Origin: Mediterraneibacter massiliensis
GTDB taxonomy: Bacteria > Bacillota > Clostridia > Lachnospirales > Lachnospiraceae
Reading direction: 5' to 3'
NCBI RefSeq assembly: GCF_001487105.1
Contig: NZ_LN913001.1
Span: 893,353-957,352 of the forward strand
Length of the DNA: 64,000 nt
Each line of letters opens with the position of its first letter. Within the stretch, counting starts at the first letter, position 1. Below the pieces are notes generated by a model that saw only the letters and a program-made list of their open reading frames with translations, was not told the DNA's origin and did no database searches. Made by a program: the position numbers and the translations under genes. Positions 17,377 to 24,859 of this stretch are shown piece after piece.

Positions 17377-18339
17377 GTGAGGAATGACATGAGTCAGATA
17401 AAAATGATGCAGAATGAAAATGCGGCTGGAGGAAAAGGACGTCTGCAGATCAATGTTACATCGCAGATAACGGCATATCCTGTCTCCGGAGCAAGAATTT
17501 CTATTTCTTATACGGGAGTTCCGGGAAATACGCTGGAACAGCTTGAAACGGACTTATCCGGGCAGACAGAAACGATCGAGCTTGACGCGCCCCCGGCAGA
17601 GTACAGCCTGAATGAGAACAGTGATATACAGCCGTATGCGGAATACACACTGAATGTCAGTGCTCCTGGTTTTGAACCGGTAAGTATTTCAGGGGCAGAA
17701 ATACTAGCTGATGTGAAGGCGATTCAGAATGTACAGTTGAAGCCAAGCGCAGAGGGAACGGAAGAAGAAAATATATTTGTGATACCGGCACATACACTGT
17801 ATGCAGAATATCCGCCCAAAATTGCGGAAGAGGAGATCAAACCGGTCAATGAAACAGGGGAGATCGTATTGAGCAGAGTGGTGATCCCGGAGTATATCGT
17901 CGTGCATGACGGCTCGCCAAGAGACAGTACGGCGAAAAATTATTATGTCAGATACAAGGATTATATCAAGAATGTGGCATCCAGTGAGATTTACGCTACT
18001 TGGCCTGCCGATACGATCAGGGCAAATGTGCTTGCGATCATGTCCTTTACGTTGAACCGTGTCTATACGGAATGGTACCGGAATAAAGGGTATGATTTTA
18101 CAATTACATCTTCCACGGCATTCGATCATAAATGGATACCGGAACGAAATATCTATGACACAATCTCGGTCATTGTAGATGAATTGTTTTCCAATTATCT
18201 TTCCCGTCCAAATGTACGGCAGCCTATTTTGACACAGTACTGCGACGGGCGTAAAGTCACATGTCCGAATTGGATGACCTTTTTGCAACAACATACAAAA
18301 TGCTCGGAACCCAGTATTTACAAGGGTTCCGGCGTATAA
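17377..18339 (+). CDS. sleC: Spore cortex-lytic enzyme SleC, 5' part (gene split by prophage)
   Basis: The first 300 residues are SleC-like: an N-terminal prepro region with FAKQ-like beta-rich sequence (LQINVTSQITAYPVSGARIS...), then the lytic core with VVIPEYIVVHDGSPRDSTAK, YKDYIKNVASSEIYATWP and FTLNRVYTEWYRNKGYDF. SleC hydrolyses cortex peptidoglycan during germination in Clostridia. After Trp299-Met300 the sequence changes to about 20 phage-encoded residues ending KGSGV. The missing part, beginning TQWGSKSLGDQGYS, lies at 53039-53422 beyond the prophage. The GTG start has AGGAGAG 9 bp upstream. In the lysogen the product lacks the C-terminal 127 residues, including the peptidoglycan-binding domain, so it is probably inactive until the prophage excises. 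Confidence 0.88.
   Translation: MRNDMSQIKMMQNENAAGGKGRLQINVTSQITAYPVSGARISISYTGVPGNTLEQLETDLSGQTETIELDAPPAEYSLNENSDIQPYAEYTLNVSAPGFEPVSISGAEILADVKAIQNVQLKPSAEGTEEENIFVIPAHTLYAEYPPKIAEEEIKPVNETGEIVLSRVVIPEYIVVHDGSPRDSTAKNYYVRYKDYIKNVASSEIYATWPADTIRANVLAIMSFTLNRVYTEWYRNKGYDFTITSSTAFDHKWIPERNIYDTISVIVDELFSNYLSRPNVRQPILTQYCDGRKVTCPNWMTFLQQHTKCSEPSIYKGSGV
18259..18292 (+). mobile_element. attL (left prophage junction in sleC)
   Basis: Host codons ending CCGAATTGGA meet phage sequence CTTTTTGCAACAAC across TGAC at 18275-18278. The same TGAC occurs at 53037-53040 in attR. The phage half is one arm of the dyad that forms attP. The crossover dinucleotide is inferred to be TG (18275-18276). Confidence 0.8.
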
Positions 18340-19802
18340 TAGTAATACACTTTCAATTCATCAGAATCACGATCATATACAATCTTTTCTATTACACTTT
18401 TCAAAATTTCATTTTTTGTCGTATTATTTATGACATCTGATGAGATGATCTCATAGACATTTCGTACGCGATCCAACATGATCGAATCATCATTTGATGG
18501 CACATCGATAGTCTTTTCGACTTCCTCTAGCTGCTTTTTGATTTGTTCGATCTCAGCGGCTATGATCAATTTGCTTGCCTTATATTCCGCCAATGTATCA
18601 ACGCCGTTCCGATAAGCTTCTTTAATCCTATCCAGCTTCTCGTCTGATTTTTTTAGCTGCTCTTTTAGGATTGCAGACAGATCTGTACTTTCTTCCGCTT
18701 TTGGTTTGACATAGCGATATACAATTCTGTGTGAATCGAGCACGTCTTTTACAGATTGCAAAACGGCTGGCTCTAATTTCAACGAACTGACAGAATTATT
18801 TAGCAGGCATTTTCCTTTTGAATAGCCATAGCATGTAAAATACACATAAGTACGTGCGCTGCCCTTAATTGTCTTTGCAATCATTGTCCTCCCGCAGGAC
18901 GGGCATTTTACAAGGCCAGACAGCCAATGCTTGTATGTACTGGAAGGGCGGGAGCCTTTTGATATATATTCTTTTTCATAGCGCGACATTGCCTTGTTAA
19001 ATAGTTCTTCTGATATGATGGCCGGATGGAGGCCTTTTGTGATAATCCATTCGTCTTTTGGGCGTATTTCGTTGGTTTCATTTACCGTACGGTTCCAACG
19101 AATCATTCCGCAATAAGTCGGGTTTTGAAGAATATATTCGACAGAACGACGTTCAAATGGTTTGCCGTGAGACGTCTTAAAACCGCATAAATTTAGATAG
19201 CGTGCTATATCAAAAATACCACAATGCTCATTCGCGTATTTGTCAAATATAATTTTTATGATCTCAGCCTCTTTCGGTACGATCACGGGAGGTTCTCCAC
19301 GATCCACTATACGATAGCCTAACGGCGGGCGGGCTTGGTATCCTCCACGCTGTGCCTTTTCCTTCATTCCTCTTGTGACTTCGCCCGACAATCGGACAGA
19401 GTAGTATTCATCCATCCATTCGATAATACGCTCGATCAGAGAACCGAACGGACCGTCTACCAGAGGCTCTGAAACGCTGATAACATCAACGTTATGCTTT
19501 TTCTTTAAAAGAGACTTGTAGACAATACTTTCCTCCTGATTGCGGGCAAATCGGCTGAATTTCCATACAAGGATACTGTCAACAGGATGATCCTTTGATT
19601 TTGCCAGGGCGATCATCTTTTGGAACTCCGGACGCTTTTCGGCTTTTCGGCCAGAAACCCCGATTTCAAAAAATATGTTCAGTAAAATGATTCCGTTTTT
19701 ATGGGCGAAATCTTTTAAAAGTTTAGACTGCGAATCGGGAGAAAGTTCTTCCTGCTTGTCTGTGCTAACGCGTACATAGCCATATCCATATTTAGTTTTC
19801 AT
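18318..19802 (-). CDS. int: Large serine recombinase (phage integrase)
   Basis: A 494-residue site-specific recombinase. The resolvase catalytic domain fills residues 1-150, with nucleophile Ser13 in YGYVRVSTDKQ and WKFSRFARN near residue 80. The recombinase domain follows (ARPPLGYRIVD... to RRSVEYILQNPTYCGMIRW). A zinc ribbon has CPSCGRT and two further Cys (CYGYSKGKC). The C-terminal third is coiled coil, typical of proteins that control integration versus excision. The ATG at 19802 has AGGTGA upstream; a longer frame without a ribosome binding site is rejected. Its stop is 42 bp from the attL crossover. It should integrate alone, and excision needs a directionality factor that I did not identify. 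Confidence 0.95.
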   Translation of the reverse strand: MKTKYGYGYVRVSTDKQEELSPDSQSKLLKDFAHKNGIILLNIFFEIGVSGRKAEKRPEFQKMIALAKSKDHPVDSILVWKFSRFARNQEESIVYKSLLKKKHNVDVISVSEPLVDGPFGSLIERIIEWMDEYYSVRLSGEVTRGMKEKAQRGGYQARPPLGYRIVDRGEPPVIVPKEAEIIKIIFDKYANEHCGIFDIARYLNLCGFKTSHGKPFERRSVEYILQNPTYCGMIRWNRTVNETNEIRPKDEWIITKGLHPAIISEELFNKAMSRYEKEYISKGSRPSSTYKHWLSGLVKCPSCGRTMIAKTIKGSARTYVYFTCYGYSKGKCLLNNSVSSLKLEPAVLQSVKDVLDSHRIVYRYVKPKAEESTDLSAILKEQLKKSDEKLDRIKEAYRNGVDTLAEYKASKLIIAAEIEQIKKQLEEVEKTIDVPSNDDSIMLDRVRNVYEIISSDVINNTTKNEILKSVIEKIVYDRDSDELKVYYYYTPEPL

Positions 19803-19879
19803 TACATCACCTCGGTTGATTTTATTCAAAAATAGCATAAAAAATGTGTATAAAAATAACAGCGCACAAATGTTCTGGA

Positions 19880-19908
19880 TTGTGCGGCTGCACCGAAGAT
19901 GATACAAT
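19880..19908 (+). promoter_or_regulatory. Plus-strand promoter in the int-NYN gap
   Basis: TTGTGC (19880-19885) and TACAAT (19903-19908) have a 17-bp spacer. They drive rightward into a terminator at 19951-19984, although both flanking genes are on the minus strand. Confidence 0.45.
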
Positions 19909-19915
19909 ATTCTTG

Positions 19916-19984
19916 TGAGAGAACACCGCATAATCTACGGATTGTGCTAGAACTGCTCCGGTATTGGCGTACCGGGGCGGTTTT
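19916..19984 (+). ncRNA. Candidate small RNA between integrase and NYN genes
   Basis: A promoter at 19880-19908 is followed about 45 bp later by a 13-bp terminator stem (left arm AACTGCTCCGGTA at 19951, right arm TACCGGGGCGGTT ending 19982) and TTTT. The implied transcript is about 65-70 nt and has no coding frame. The sequence GGATTGTGC occurs twice (19877 and 19939). An antisense or regulatory RNA for the int leader is possible. This rests only on sequence signals. Confidence 0.4.
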
Positions 19985-20004
19985 AAGTTATTTACATGTG
20001 AACT

Positions 20005-20694
20005 CTACTCTTTTTTTTGTGGCAATCTTGGGGTTCTGATTCCATCGATATGCTCAAAGAGATCATCCTTTATAGTGGAGCGCATCGGGTCCAATATGAA
20101 ATCAATTCCCTCTCTCCGGGCTTGTTTAGCAGCAGGAACAAAATCGCTATCTCCGGATATGAGAATAATTTGATTTACTTGGTGCTTAAAAGCTAGAGAT
20201 GATATATCTACGCCAATACGTATATCTACGCCTTTTTGCTCGAGGTTTAACTCTAAATCATCTTGCGTAATATCAGAAATCTGTATATCGCCACGAAGTA
20301 ATCTCTTAGTAGGTTCGGATTTAAGAGAATAATGTACTTGAGTTTCGCTTATTCGTCCCATGCGTAAAGCGAATTTTCTGTGATGTTTTAATTCCTTTAA
20401 GAACTCTGTCATCCAAGCATATTCAGGAGTTTTACTTAATGCAACTGTCTTTTGAGTGATAGGGTTATATGTATTTTTATCACTTGGCGGACAGTCATAG
20501 TAGAAAATACGATATAAATAACGGTTTTCGTAATTGTCTATTAAATGACGATAGCAATAGTCATTTAATTCATCTGCTCTTTCAGAAGGAGATTTATTCC
20601 CCCATAAAGTTCTTGCTCTTTTTCTATAGAATCCACCGTCGACCAAGATGGCTGTTCTGACAGGATGCCTATCGAAAGTTCTTTTAGTTTCCAT
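20005..20694 (-). CDS. NYN (PIN-like) domain ribonuclease-type protein, LabA/DUF88 family
   Basis: A 229-residue protein with the NYN fold. The N-terminal strand carries the acidic motif RTAILVDGGFYRKRA. The C-terminal half has QIILISGDSDFVPAAKQARREG, the paired Asp residues expected to bind Mg2+ at the nuclease site. NYN proteins are predicted RNases. In prophages some may regulate or protect the host, but no specific role can be claimed. The ATG at 20694 has GGGAGGAA about 9 bp upstream. It has its own promoter and an unusually structured leader, which suggests RNA-level control, perhaps by its own product (inference). The next gene downstream on this strand is integrase. Confidence 0.75.
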   Translation of the reverse strand: METKRTFDRHPVRTAILVDGGFYRKRARTLWGNKSPSERADELNDYCYRHLIDNYENRYLYRIFYYDCPPSDKNTYNPITQKTVALSKTPEYAWMTEFLKELKHHRKFALRMGRISETQVHYSLKSEPTKRLLRGDIQISDITQDDLELNLEQKGVDIRIGVDISSLAFKHQVNQIILISGDSDFVPAAKQARREGIDFILDPMRSTIKDDLFEHIDGIRTPRLPQKKE

Positions 20695-20715
20695 AATACA
20701 TTTCCTCCCAATAAA

Positions 20716-20769
20716 ATACCCCAAGCCTCGTCGTATCCCTTATAGTGGGAGGACTACCGCTAGGGGTAT
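20716..20769 (-). promoter_or_regulatory. Structured leader of the NYN gene
   Basis: On the minus strand ATACCCC (20769-20763) pairs with GGGGTAT (20722-20716), enclosing a second helix CCTC/GAGG and an apical CCC/GGG. Then TTTTATT and the GGGAGG ribosome binding site follow. It could act as an attenuator or as an RNA target. Confidence 0.5.
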
Positions 20770-20800
20770 GTTCATACTTAGTAACTTTCGTTACTCTTAT

Positions 20801-20829
20801 ATAATATGCCCATTGCGGTAAAAAATCAA
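20801..20829 (-). promoter_or_regulatory. Promoter of the NYN gene
   Basis: On the minus strand TTGATT (20829-20824) and TATTAT (20806-20801) are 17 bp apart, upstream of the structured leader. Confidence 0.55.
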
Positions 20830-20938
20830 TACTTTAAAAAAAATATTTGCATTTTTTATCATGGAGTGATAGACTATACAGTCTGCACATGCGATTTGTT
20901 AGTTTGACTTCTGCTCAGGTGCGCCAACACTGGGGCAG

Positions 20939-20966
20939 TTGACATTTAAAGTATATTTGCTATAAT
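20939..20966 (+). promoter_or_regulatory. Antitoxin RNA promoter
   Basis: Consensus TTGACA (20939-20944) and TATAAT (20961-20966) with a 16-bp spacer. This strong constitutive promoter points into the 3' end of the small toxin gene on the opposite strand. Confidence 0.75.
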
Positions 20967-20972
20967 ATACTT

Positions 20973-21083
20973 AACAAGACAGCCGACGAGTAGGTGCAAG
21001 CTACCCGTTCCGGTGAATAAACAGTTACATTATGTAAGCCGTCCTATCCGACCAAGATACAGGGCGGCTTACTTATTGTTTTT
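20973..21083 (+). ncRNA. Antisense antitoxin RNA of a type I toxin-antitoxin locus
   Basis: The transcript is predicted from the promoter at 20939-20966 to a 12-bp terminator stem (GTAAGCCGTCCT at 21034-21045 with AGGGCGGCTTAC at 21061-21072) followed by a T-rich tract ending TTTTT at 21083. It has no convincing coding frame. Its 3' part is complementary to the last toxin codons and the toxin mRNA 3' end, the layout known from txpA/RatA and bsrG/SR4 in Bacillus. It should block toxin translation or trigger RNase III cleavage of the toxin mRNA. Confidence 0.65.
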
Positions 21084-21152
21084 CAAATTCAGAATTGATA
21101 CGATTAAGTTGGCTACAGCCAGTATGATCATAAATTCTTCATATGTATCCAT
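21069..21152 (-). CDS. Small hydrophobic type I toxin (putative holin-like toxin family)
   Basis: A 27-residue peptide starting MDTYEEFMIILAVANLIVSI and ending LKNNK. The M-x-T-Y-E start, a single hydrophobic helix and a basic tail are the pattern of TxpA/BsrG-type membrane toxins. On the minus strand AAGGGG lies about 8 bp before the ATG. The stop codon falls inside the terminator stem of the antisense RNA transcribed from the other strand. Such peptides damage the membrane when unrepressed, and in prophages they keep the element from being lost. The toxin promoter is weak or unclear. Confidence 0.7.
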   Translation of the reverse strand: MDTYEEFMIILAVANLIVSILNLKNNK

Positions 21153-21280
21153 AAGTATTTCCCCTTTCCGCAAGACTCGGATCGGGAACCAGCACGCCCC
21201 TCGGCTGCCTGGGTAAATATATTATTTTGGATCGCCCCCGCGCCCCAAGACGCAGGGGATAAAAATTAGCAATTTGTCTA

Positions 21281-21309
21281 TTGATTAAGGAAAAAATATC
21301 ACATATAAT
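21281..21309 (+). promoter_or_regulatory. Promoter for the small membrane protein gene
   Basis: TTGATT (21281-21286) and TATAAT (21304-21309), 17-bp spacer, immediately upstream of an AGGAGG-led frame. Confidence 0.65.
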
Positions 21310-21330
21310 GTACAAAAAGGAGGCGATGAT

Positions 21331-21555
21331 ATGAAGAAATTCTTTTTAAACTACCATTATGAAATTGATGTTTGGTCCATTAGAATTTTTGTATACTCCT
21401 TCTTTGTATGTATTTTTTTAAGAGCATTTCAATGGTTAAATAATGAAAGGTTATATATTTTTTTAGTAATAAGTATCCCATTGTTATTTGTAAATAAAGC
21501 AATAATAAATAAAATGAATAAACTAATTCATCATGTCTTTGGATTTAGAAGATAA
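21331..21555 (+). CDS. Small two-helix membrane protein
   Basis: A 74-residue protein with two hydrophobic segments (about residues 16-34 and 42-60) and a basic C-terminus (HHVFGFRR). I do not recognise a family. AAGGAGGCG 8 bp upstream and a dedicated promoter make it a credible gene. Its 3' end overlaps the 3' end of the convergent gene at 21523 by 33 bp. It lies beside the type I toxin-antitoxin locus, in a block of independently transcribed accessory genes. Confidence 0.55.
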   Translation: MKKFFLNYHYEIDVWSIRIFVYSFFVCIFLRAFQWLNNERLYIFLVISIPLLFVNKAIINKMNKLIHHVFGFRR

Positions 21556-22671
21556 TGTATTGTTTTTTTGAGCCTCGGAAACCATTTCCGGGGTTATTTT
21601 TTCTCCATTTAATATGGAACTGATAATATCTGGACTTTTTACATCCAATTCATCTACTAATTGCAGAAGTTCTGTTTGTTTTTGGAGTTCGACTCGATTG
21701 TCTTCTTGGGTATTCCCTCTAAGCCCAACGGTTTCAGATGAAATGGAAAAATCAATATCTTTAGTTGTGGCGTCCCTTCGAAATGATAAGTTAAATTTTC
21801 CGCCATTTATAATATTGTTTATTGAGAATATAAGCATAGATAAGACAATTCCGCCTGCAGCAGCATAACTTATTAGTTCTATGATTCCAGGAGAATGAAT
21901 ATTTAGCTTTACCTCAATTTCGGATGAATCAAAAGGAATATCACATTGTGTGGCAAGAGATGTTGCGGTTTCTTCTAAAGCTTTGGAGAAAATCACGAGC
22001 TCTTTGAGTGTTAATCCATTTGGATGCCCAGCGTGAATAGTGGTATGAACTTCCTCGCCCTTAGAATATATTCCATATATGGTACGGTCAATATAAGGCG
22101 CATAATCATCCATATTAGATAAAGCGTGCTGTGAGTTAAACCCTTTTGATAAATAAATGTCCATTTTATTCTTTTCGATTGTTTTCAGAGTTTGTATTTT
22201 TCGTCTCTTATGATATGGACAAGGAACTGTTTCGGAATTAGGATCATTTAGTAAACGTGATTCTACATAATTAGGGTTTTCATAAGTTTCCCCTATCACT
22301 TCTGCAATAGTAATATAATCTGAATTTGCACTGGGAATTAACACAATGTCGCCACGCCGGATGTCAAATACAAATCGATGGATTTTGTTGTAAATTGATG
22401 TAACTTTCGCTTTAGAAGAACCATCTGTTTCATCGTCATCTAAATCAATACTCTCATCTTTATTTCCTACATATAGTCCAATCAATCGTTTAATAGCATC
22501 CTCATTTTCATTGTTTAGCATATTGAGAGTTATATAGTCCCAAGAAATAGATATATATTCATGTAGGATAAAATCTTGATAGTAAATTCCGCCATTGGTT
22601 CTTATAACCCAGTAATGTCTGTCAGTATCTATAGTTGGCACGTTTAACAGTTCTAGTATATTGCTCTTCAC
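21523..22671 (-). CDS. Unknown protein with PUA/EVE-like N-terminal region and a membrane helix
   Basis: A 382-residue protein. Residues 18-50 (HYWVIRTNGGIYYQDFILHE, then ISISW) and 104-126 (RRGDIVLIPSANSDYITIAE) resemble the EVE/PUA-like modules of restriction-type proteins that read modified bases. Residues about 263-288 form one strong membrane helix. The C-terminal 90 residues are charged. A nucleic-acid-sensing domain joined to a membrane anchor is a layout seen in phage-defence proteins, but I cannot name a family. It lies in the lysogeny region, next to a DUF4041 gene on the same strand with an independent ribosome binding site, so it is probably expressed in the lysogen. Confidence 0.5.
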   Translation of the reverse strand: MKSNILELLNVPTIDTDRHYWVIRTNGGIYYQDFILHEYISISWDYITLNMLNNENEDAIKRLIGLYVGNKDESIDLDDDETDGSSKAKVTSIYNKIHRFVFDIRRGDIVLIPSANSDYITIAEVIGETYENPNYVESRLLNDPNSETVPCPYHKRRKIQTLKTIEKNKMDIYLSKGFNSQHALSNMDDYAPYIDRTIYGIYSKGEEVHTTIHAGHPNGLTLKELVIFSKALEETATSLATQCDIPFDSSEIEVKLNIHSPGIIELISYAAAGGIVLSMLIFSINNIINGGKFNLSFRRDATTKDIDFSISSETVGLRGNTQEDNRVELQKQTELLQLVDELDVKSPDIISSILNGEKITPEMVSEAQKNNTLSSKSKDMMN

Positions 22672-22748
22672 AAATTTTTCCCTCTCTTCCTTTGTATTTA
22701 TATAATCGCCGGGGCGGTTATATCTTTTCCATGACTGCCAGACTGCTT

Positions 22749-24248
22749 TTATTCATCTTCGTCATCAAGAGAGTAATCGGATGTGTATAGTTCGTCAGAT
22801 GATTGGGATTGTCGAAACTCTTCAGCCAACATAGTTTTATTGAATTCAGCTGTGGGTTCTATCTCAGTCACAAGTTTTTCCAATTCATCCACAGTTGTAT
22901 AGAAGAATTCCTTTCGCATATTAACCTTGTTGACCCGCTTTTCATTTAAAATATTATGAAGCTTGCTTTCTAACCCTACGGCATCATCCGAAAAGATGAA
23001 ACTGTGTACATCGAATTTAAAGGGTACAGATGCATCGCCAAGTTCATTAACTCTATCTTGTGGATTTAAGCGGCGAGTCATGCCGATTTTAAATACATTT
23101 TCTCCAAATGATCCAAGATTACTAATAACATATACATTTCCAGCTTTTCCATTTGCGAGATTAGAGATCTCCTCTTTTTTAACTATTACTTCGGCTAATT
23201 GTGATTGAAGTTCAAGGATTCGTGCGTTAAGTTTTTCCATCTCTTTATCTTTAGCAGTAGATAGCTGTTCTTGAAGTTTTTCAATTTCCGTCTGATACTT
23301 CGATTCTTCCTTTTCAACTTTTTTACGCTCTGCTTCTAACGCCTTACGTTCCTCCGCCTCTTGGCGCATTTGCTCTCTAATTGCAAGTTGCTCTTGGCGC
23401 GCCTGTTCCTTCTTAACAAAGTAATTGTACTCAATTTTTACAGCATTAATAAACAGATATTCTATCTCACCGATGAATTTCGTAAGTGTTCCAGCAATAT
23501 TCTGGTTTCCATCACCAGCGACTTTTAGATATTTTTGGGTTACTGCTTTTACGTCTTCAATGGCTTTATCTAATTTTTCATATTTCAAGTTATACAAAAT
23601 ATTCTGTAATTCTGCGCGTAATGCTATTACCATTAGTTTATAAATAGCCTGATTTGATTTAGTGGTATAGCGGGCAGCATATTTTTCTAAAACAGAATTG
23701 ATTTGTTTATCGTTTATTCTATACGCTTTTCGCAGATCCTTAACATCCATACAGTGTAGTTTCAATACAACTGAAGGGGAAATTTCATCTAAATCAGAAA
23801 GATCATTTGCAGGCAGTTTTATTGAACTTTGGGAAGGCTCATACTTCAAATACTTTTCAAATGTATAATTTATAGCCTTTATCAGTTCCCTCGAACGATT
23901 AAGTTTATTTGTCTGGGTTTTTATGTTTTTAGCTAATTTTGCTTCTTCAAGTCGAAGTGCATTTAAACTTTTTAAGGTTTCATCTGATTTTTTAGTCCGA
24001 TCATTAATTGTTTTTTCAAGTGAAGAAAGAGTATTTCGCATTTCTTTTTCGGCATCGTTTACCTTTTTCTTATATTCAAGTTCTAATTGCTGGGTCATAT
24101 CTTTGATTTTATAGTAGTCGTAAGCCCCTAATTCATTTAATTGATTACGCATTATGGTTGTTGCATTTGTTAGTGATGCATTTTCTTCGTGCAAACGCGA
24201 GATCTCGGCTTTAAATTCTTTTATTTTAAAAATGTCTCCTAGTCCCAT
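22749..24248 (-). CDS. DUF4041 protein with C-terminal GIY-YIG/T5orf172-type (MUG113) domain
   Basis: A 499-residue protein. Residues 1-115 are coiled coil. Residues about 120-270 match the DUF4041 region (EKYLKYEPSQ to IEYNYFVKKEQARQEQ). A second highly charged coiled coil covers 270-360. The C-terminal 100 residues contain NVYVISNLGSFGENVFKIGMTRR-type sequence (residues about 370-392, quoted in part), typical of the MUG113/T5orf172 version of GIY-YIG domains. The protein is recurrent in prophages. A nuclease or structural DNA role is suspected but not shown. It ends with an acidic tail, and it lies downstream of the repressor and ImmA-like genes on the same strand. Confidence 0.75.
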   Translation of the reverse strand: MGLGDIFKIKEFKAEISRLHEENASLTNATTIMRNQLNELGAYDYYKIKDMTQQLELEYKKKVNDAEKEMRNTLSSLEKTINDRTKKSDETLKSLNALRLEEAKLAKNIKTQTNKLNRSRELIKAINYTFEKYLKYEPSQSSIKLPANDLSDLDEISPSVVLKLHCMDVKDLRKAYRINDKQINSVLEKYAARYTTKSNQAIYKLMVIALRAELQNILYNLKYEKLDKAIEDVKAVTQKYLKVAGDGNQNIAGTLTKFIGEIEYLFINAVKIEYNYFVKKEQARQEQLAIREQMRQEAEERKALEAERKKVEKEESKYQTEIEKLQEQLSTAKDKEMEKLNARILELQSQLAEVIVKKEEISNLANGKAGNVYVISNLGSFGENVFKIGMTRRLNPQDRVNELGDASVPFKFDVHSFIFSDDAVGLESKLHNILNEKRVNKVNMRKEFFYTTVDELEKLVTEIEPTAEFNKTMLAEEFRQSQSSDELYTSDYSLDDEDE

Positions 24249-24260
24249 AATAAACTCCTT

Positions 24261-24488
24261 CTATTCATGCGCGGACGCTTCAATTTCCTGTACATCTGTT
24301 TTTTCAAAATCTTCATTTGTTATATGTTTTAAAGCATGTTCGTAGGCGGAAATTCTGCCCTGATCTGACAGCTTTGCATTAATCAGGATAGTATAACTTC
24401 CATCTTCATTTTTTATCACCATTTCATTTCCACTGTTGGGAAAATTGATGATATTGCAATTAACAACCGGTGTCGTCAATGTCTCCAC
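24261..24488 (-). CDS. Short ImmA-like protein with altered HExxH motif
   Basis: A 75-residue protein resembling the small prophage ImmA/IrrE metallopeptidases: DGSYTILINAKLSDQGRISA, then YEHALKHI. In active members this last motif is HELKH (HExxH). Here residues 51-55 read HALKH, so the catalytic Glu is replaced by Ala52. It overlaps the repressor gene upstream by 29 bp, the usual place for an ImmA that would cut the repressor. It may be inactive as a protease, or act by binding only. The family assignment of such a short protein is moderate. Confidence 0.55.
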   Translation of the reverse strand: METLTTPVVNCNIINFPNSGNEMVIKNEDGSYTILINAKLSDQGRISAYEHALKHITNEDFEKTDVQEIEASAHE

Positions 24489-24843
24489 GTTCCTTTCTCT
24501 TAAGAGCGAGAGCCATATTGTGCAATGCTTTCAAGTCTTCAGGTTCCATGTCTTTCTGCACATCAAATAAAGCCCGTAACTCTTTGTTTTCAAATATTTC
24601 TTGCGCTACTTGTGCAGTCTCTTCATTTAGATAGTATTTCTCACCACCTTCTGATTCTTCACCATAAAAGTAAGATAGGGGAACTTCAAAATACTGACAA
24701 ATTTTTTCTATTTTATCTTTTTTAGGTTCGCTTTTCCCATTTTTCCAATCTGACAATGTTGCTGTAGATATTCCTGTTTCCTTATGCACTCTGTATGGTG
24801 TTACATTATTTTGTCGTAACAGTTGTTCAAATTTTTTGTACAT
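24460..24843 (-). CDS. CI-like XRE-family repressor
   Basis: A 127-residue protein. Residues 1-60 are a helix-turn-helix of the XRE/Cro-CI family (YRVHKETGISTATLSDWKNG, helices 2-3), and the acidic C-terminus lacks a LexA-type peptidase. The ATG at 24843 has GGAGG 7 bp upstream; the longer frame lacks such a site. It is transcribed divergently from the Cro-like gene at 25049 across an operator-rich gap, so it is the probable lysogeny repressor. Its DNA-binding half closely resembles that of the Cro-like protein (TATLxDWxxGKSxPK in both). Confidence 0.85.
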   Translation of the reverse strand: MYKKFEQLLRQNNVTPYRVHKETGISTATLSDWKNGKSEPKKDKIEKICQYFEVPLSYFYGEESEGGEKYYLNEETAQVAQEIFENKELRALFDVQKDMEPEDLKALHNMALALKRKERGDIDDTGC

Positions 24844-24859
24844 TATGATTCCTCCAAGA

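Noticed and set aside
21013..21216. A 67-codon plus-strand frame at the type I toxin locus
   Set aside because: Its start lies inside the antisense RNA and it runs through the terminator stem. The minus-strand 27-codon toxin explains the region better.
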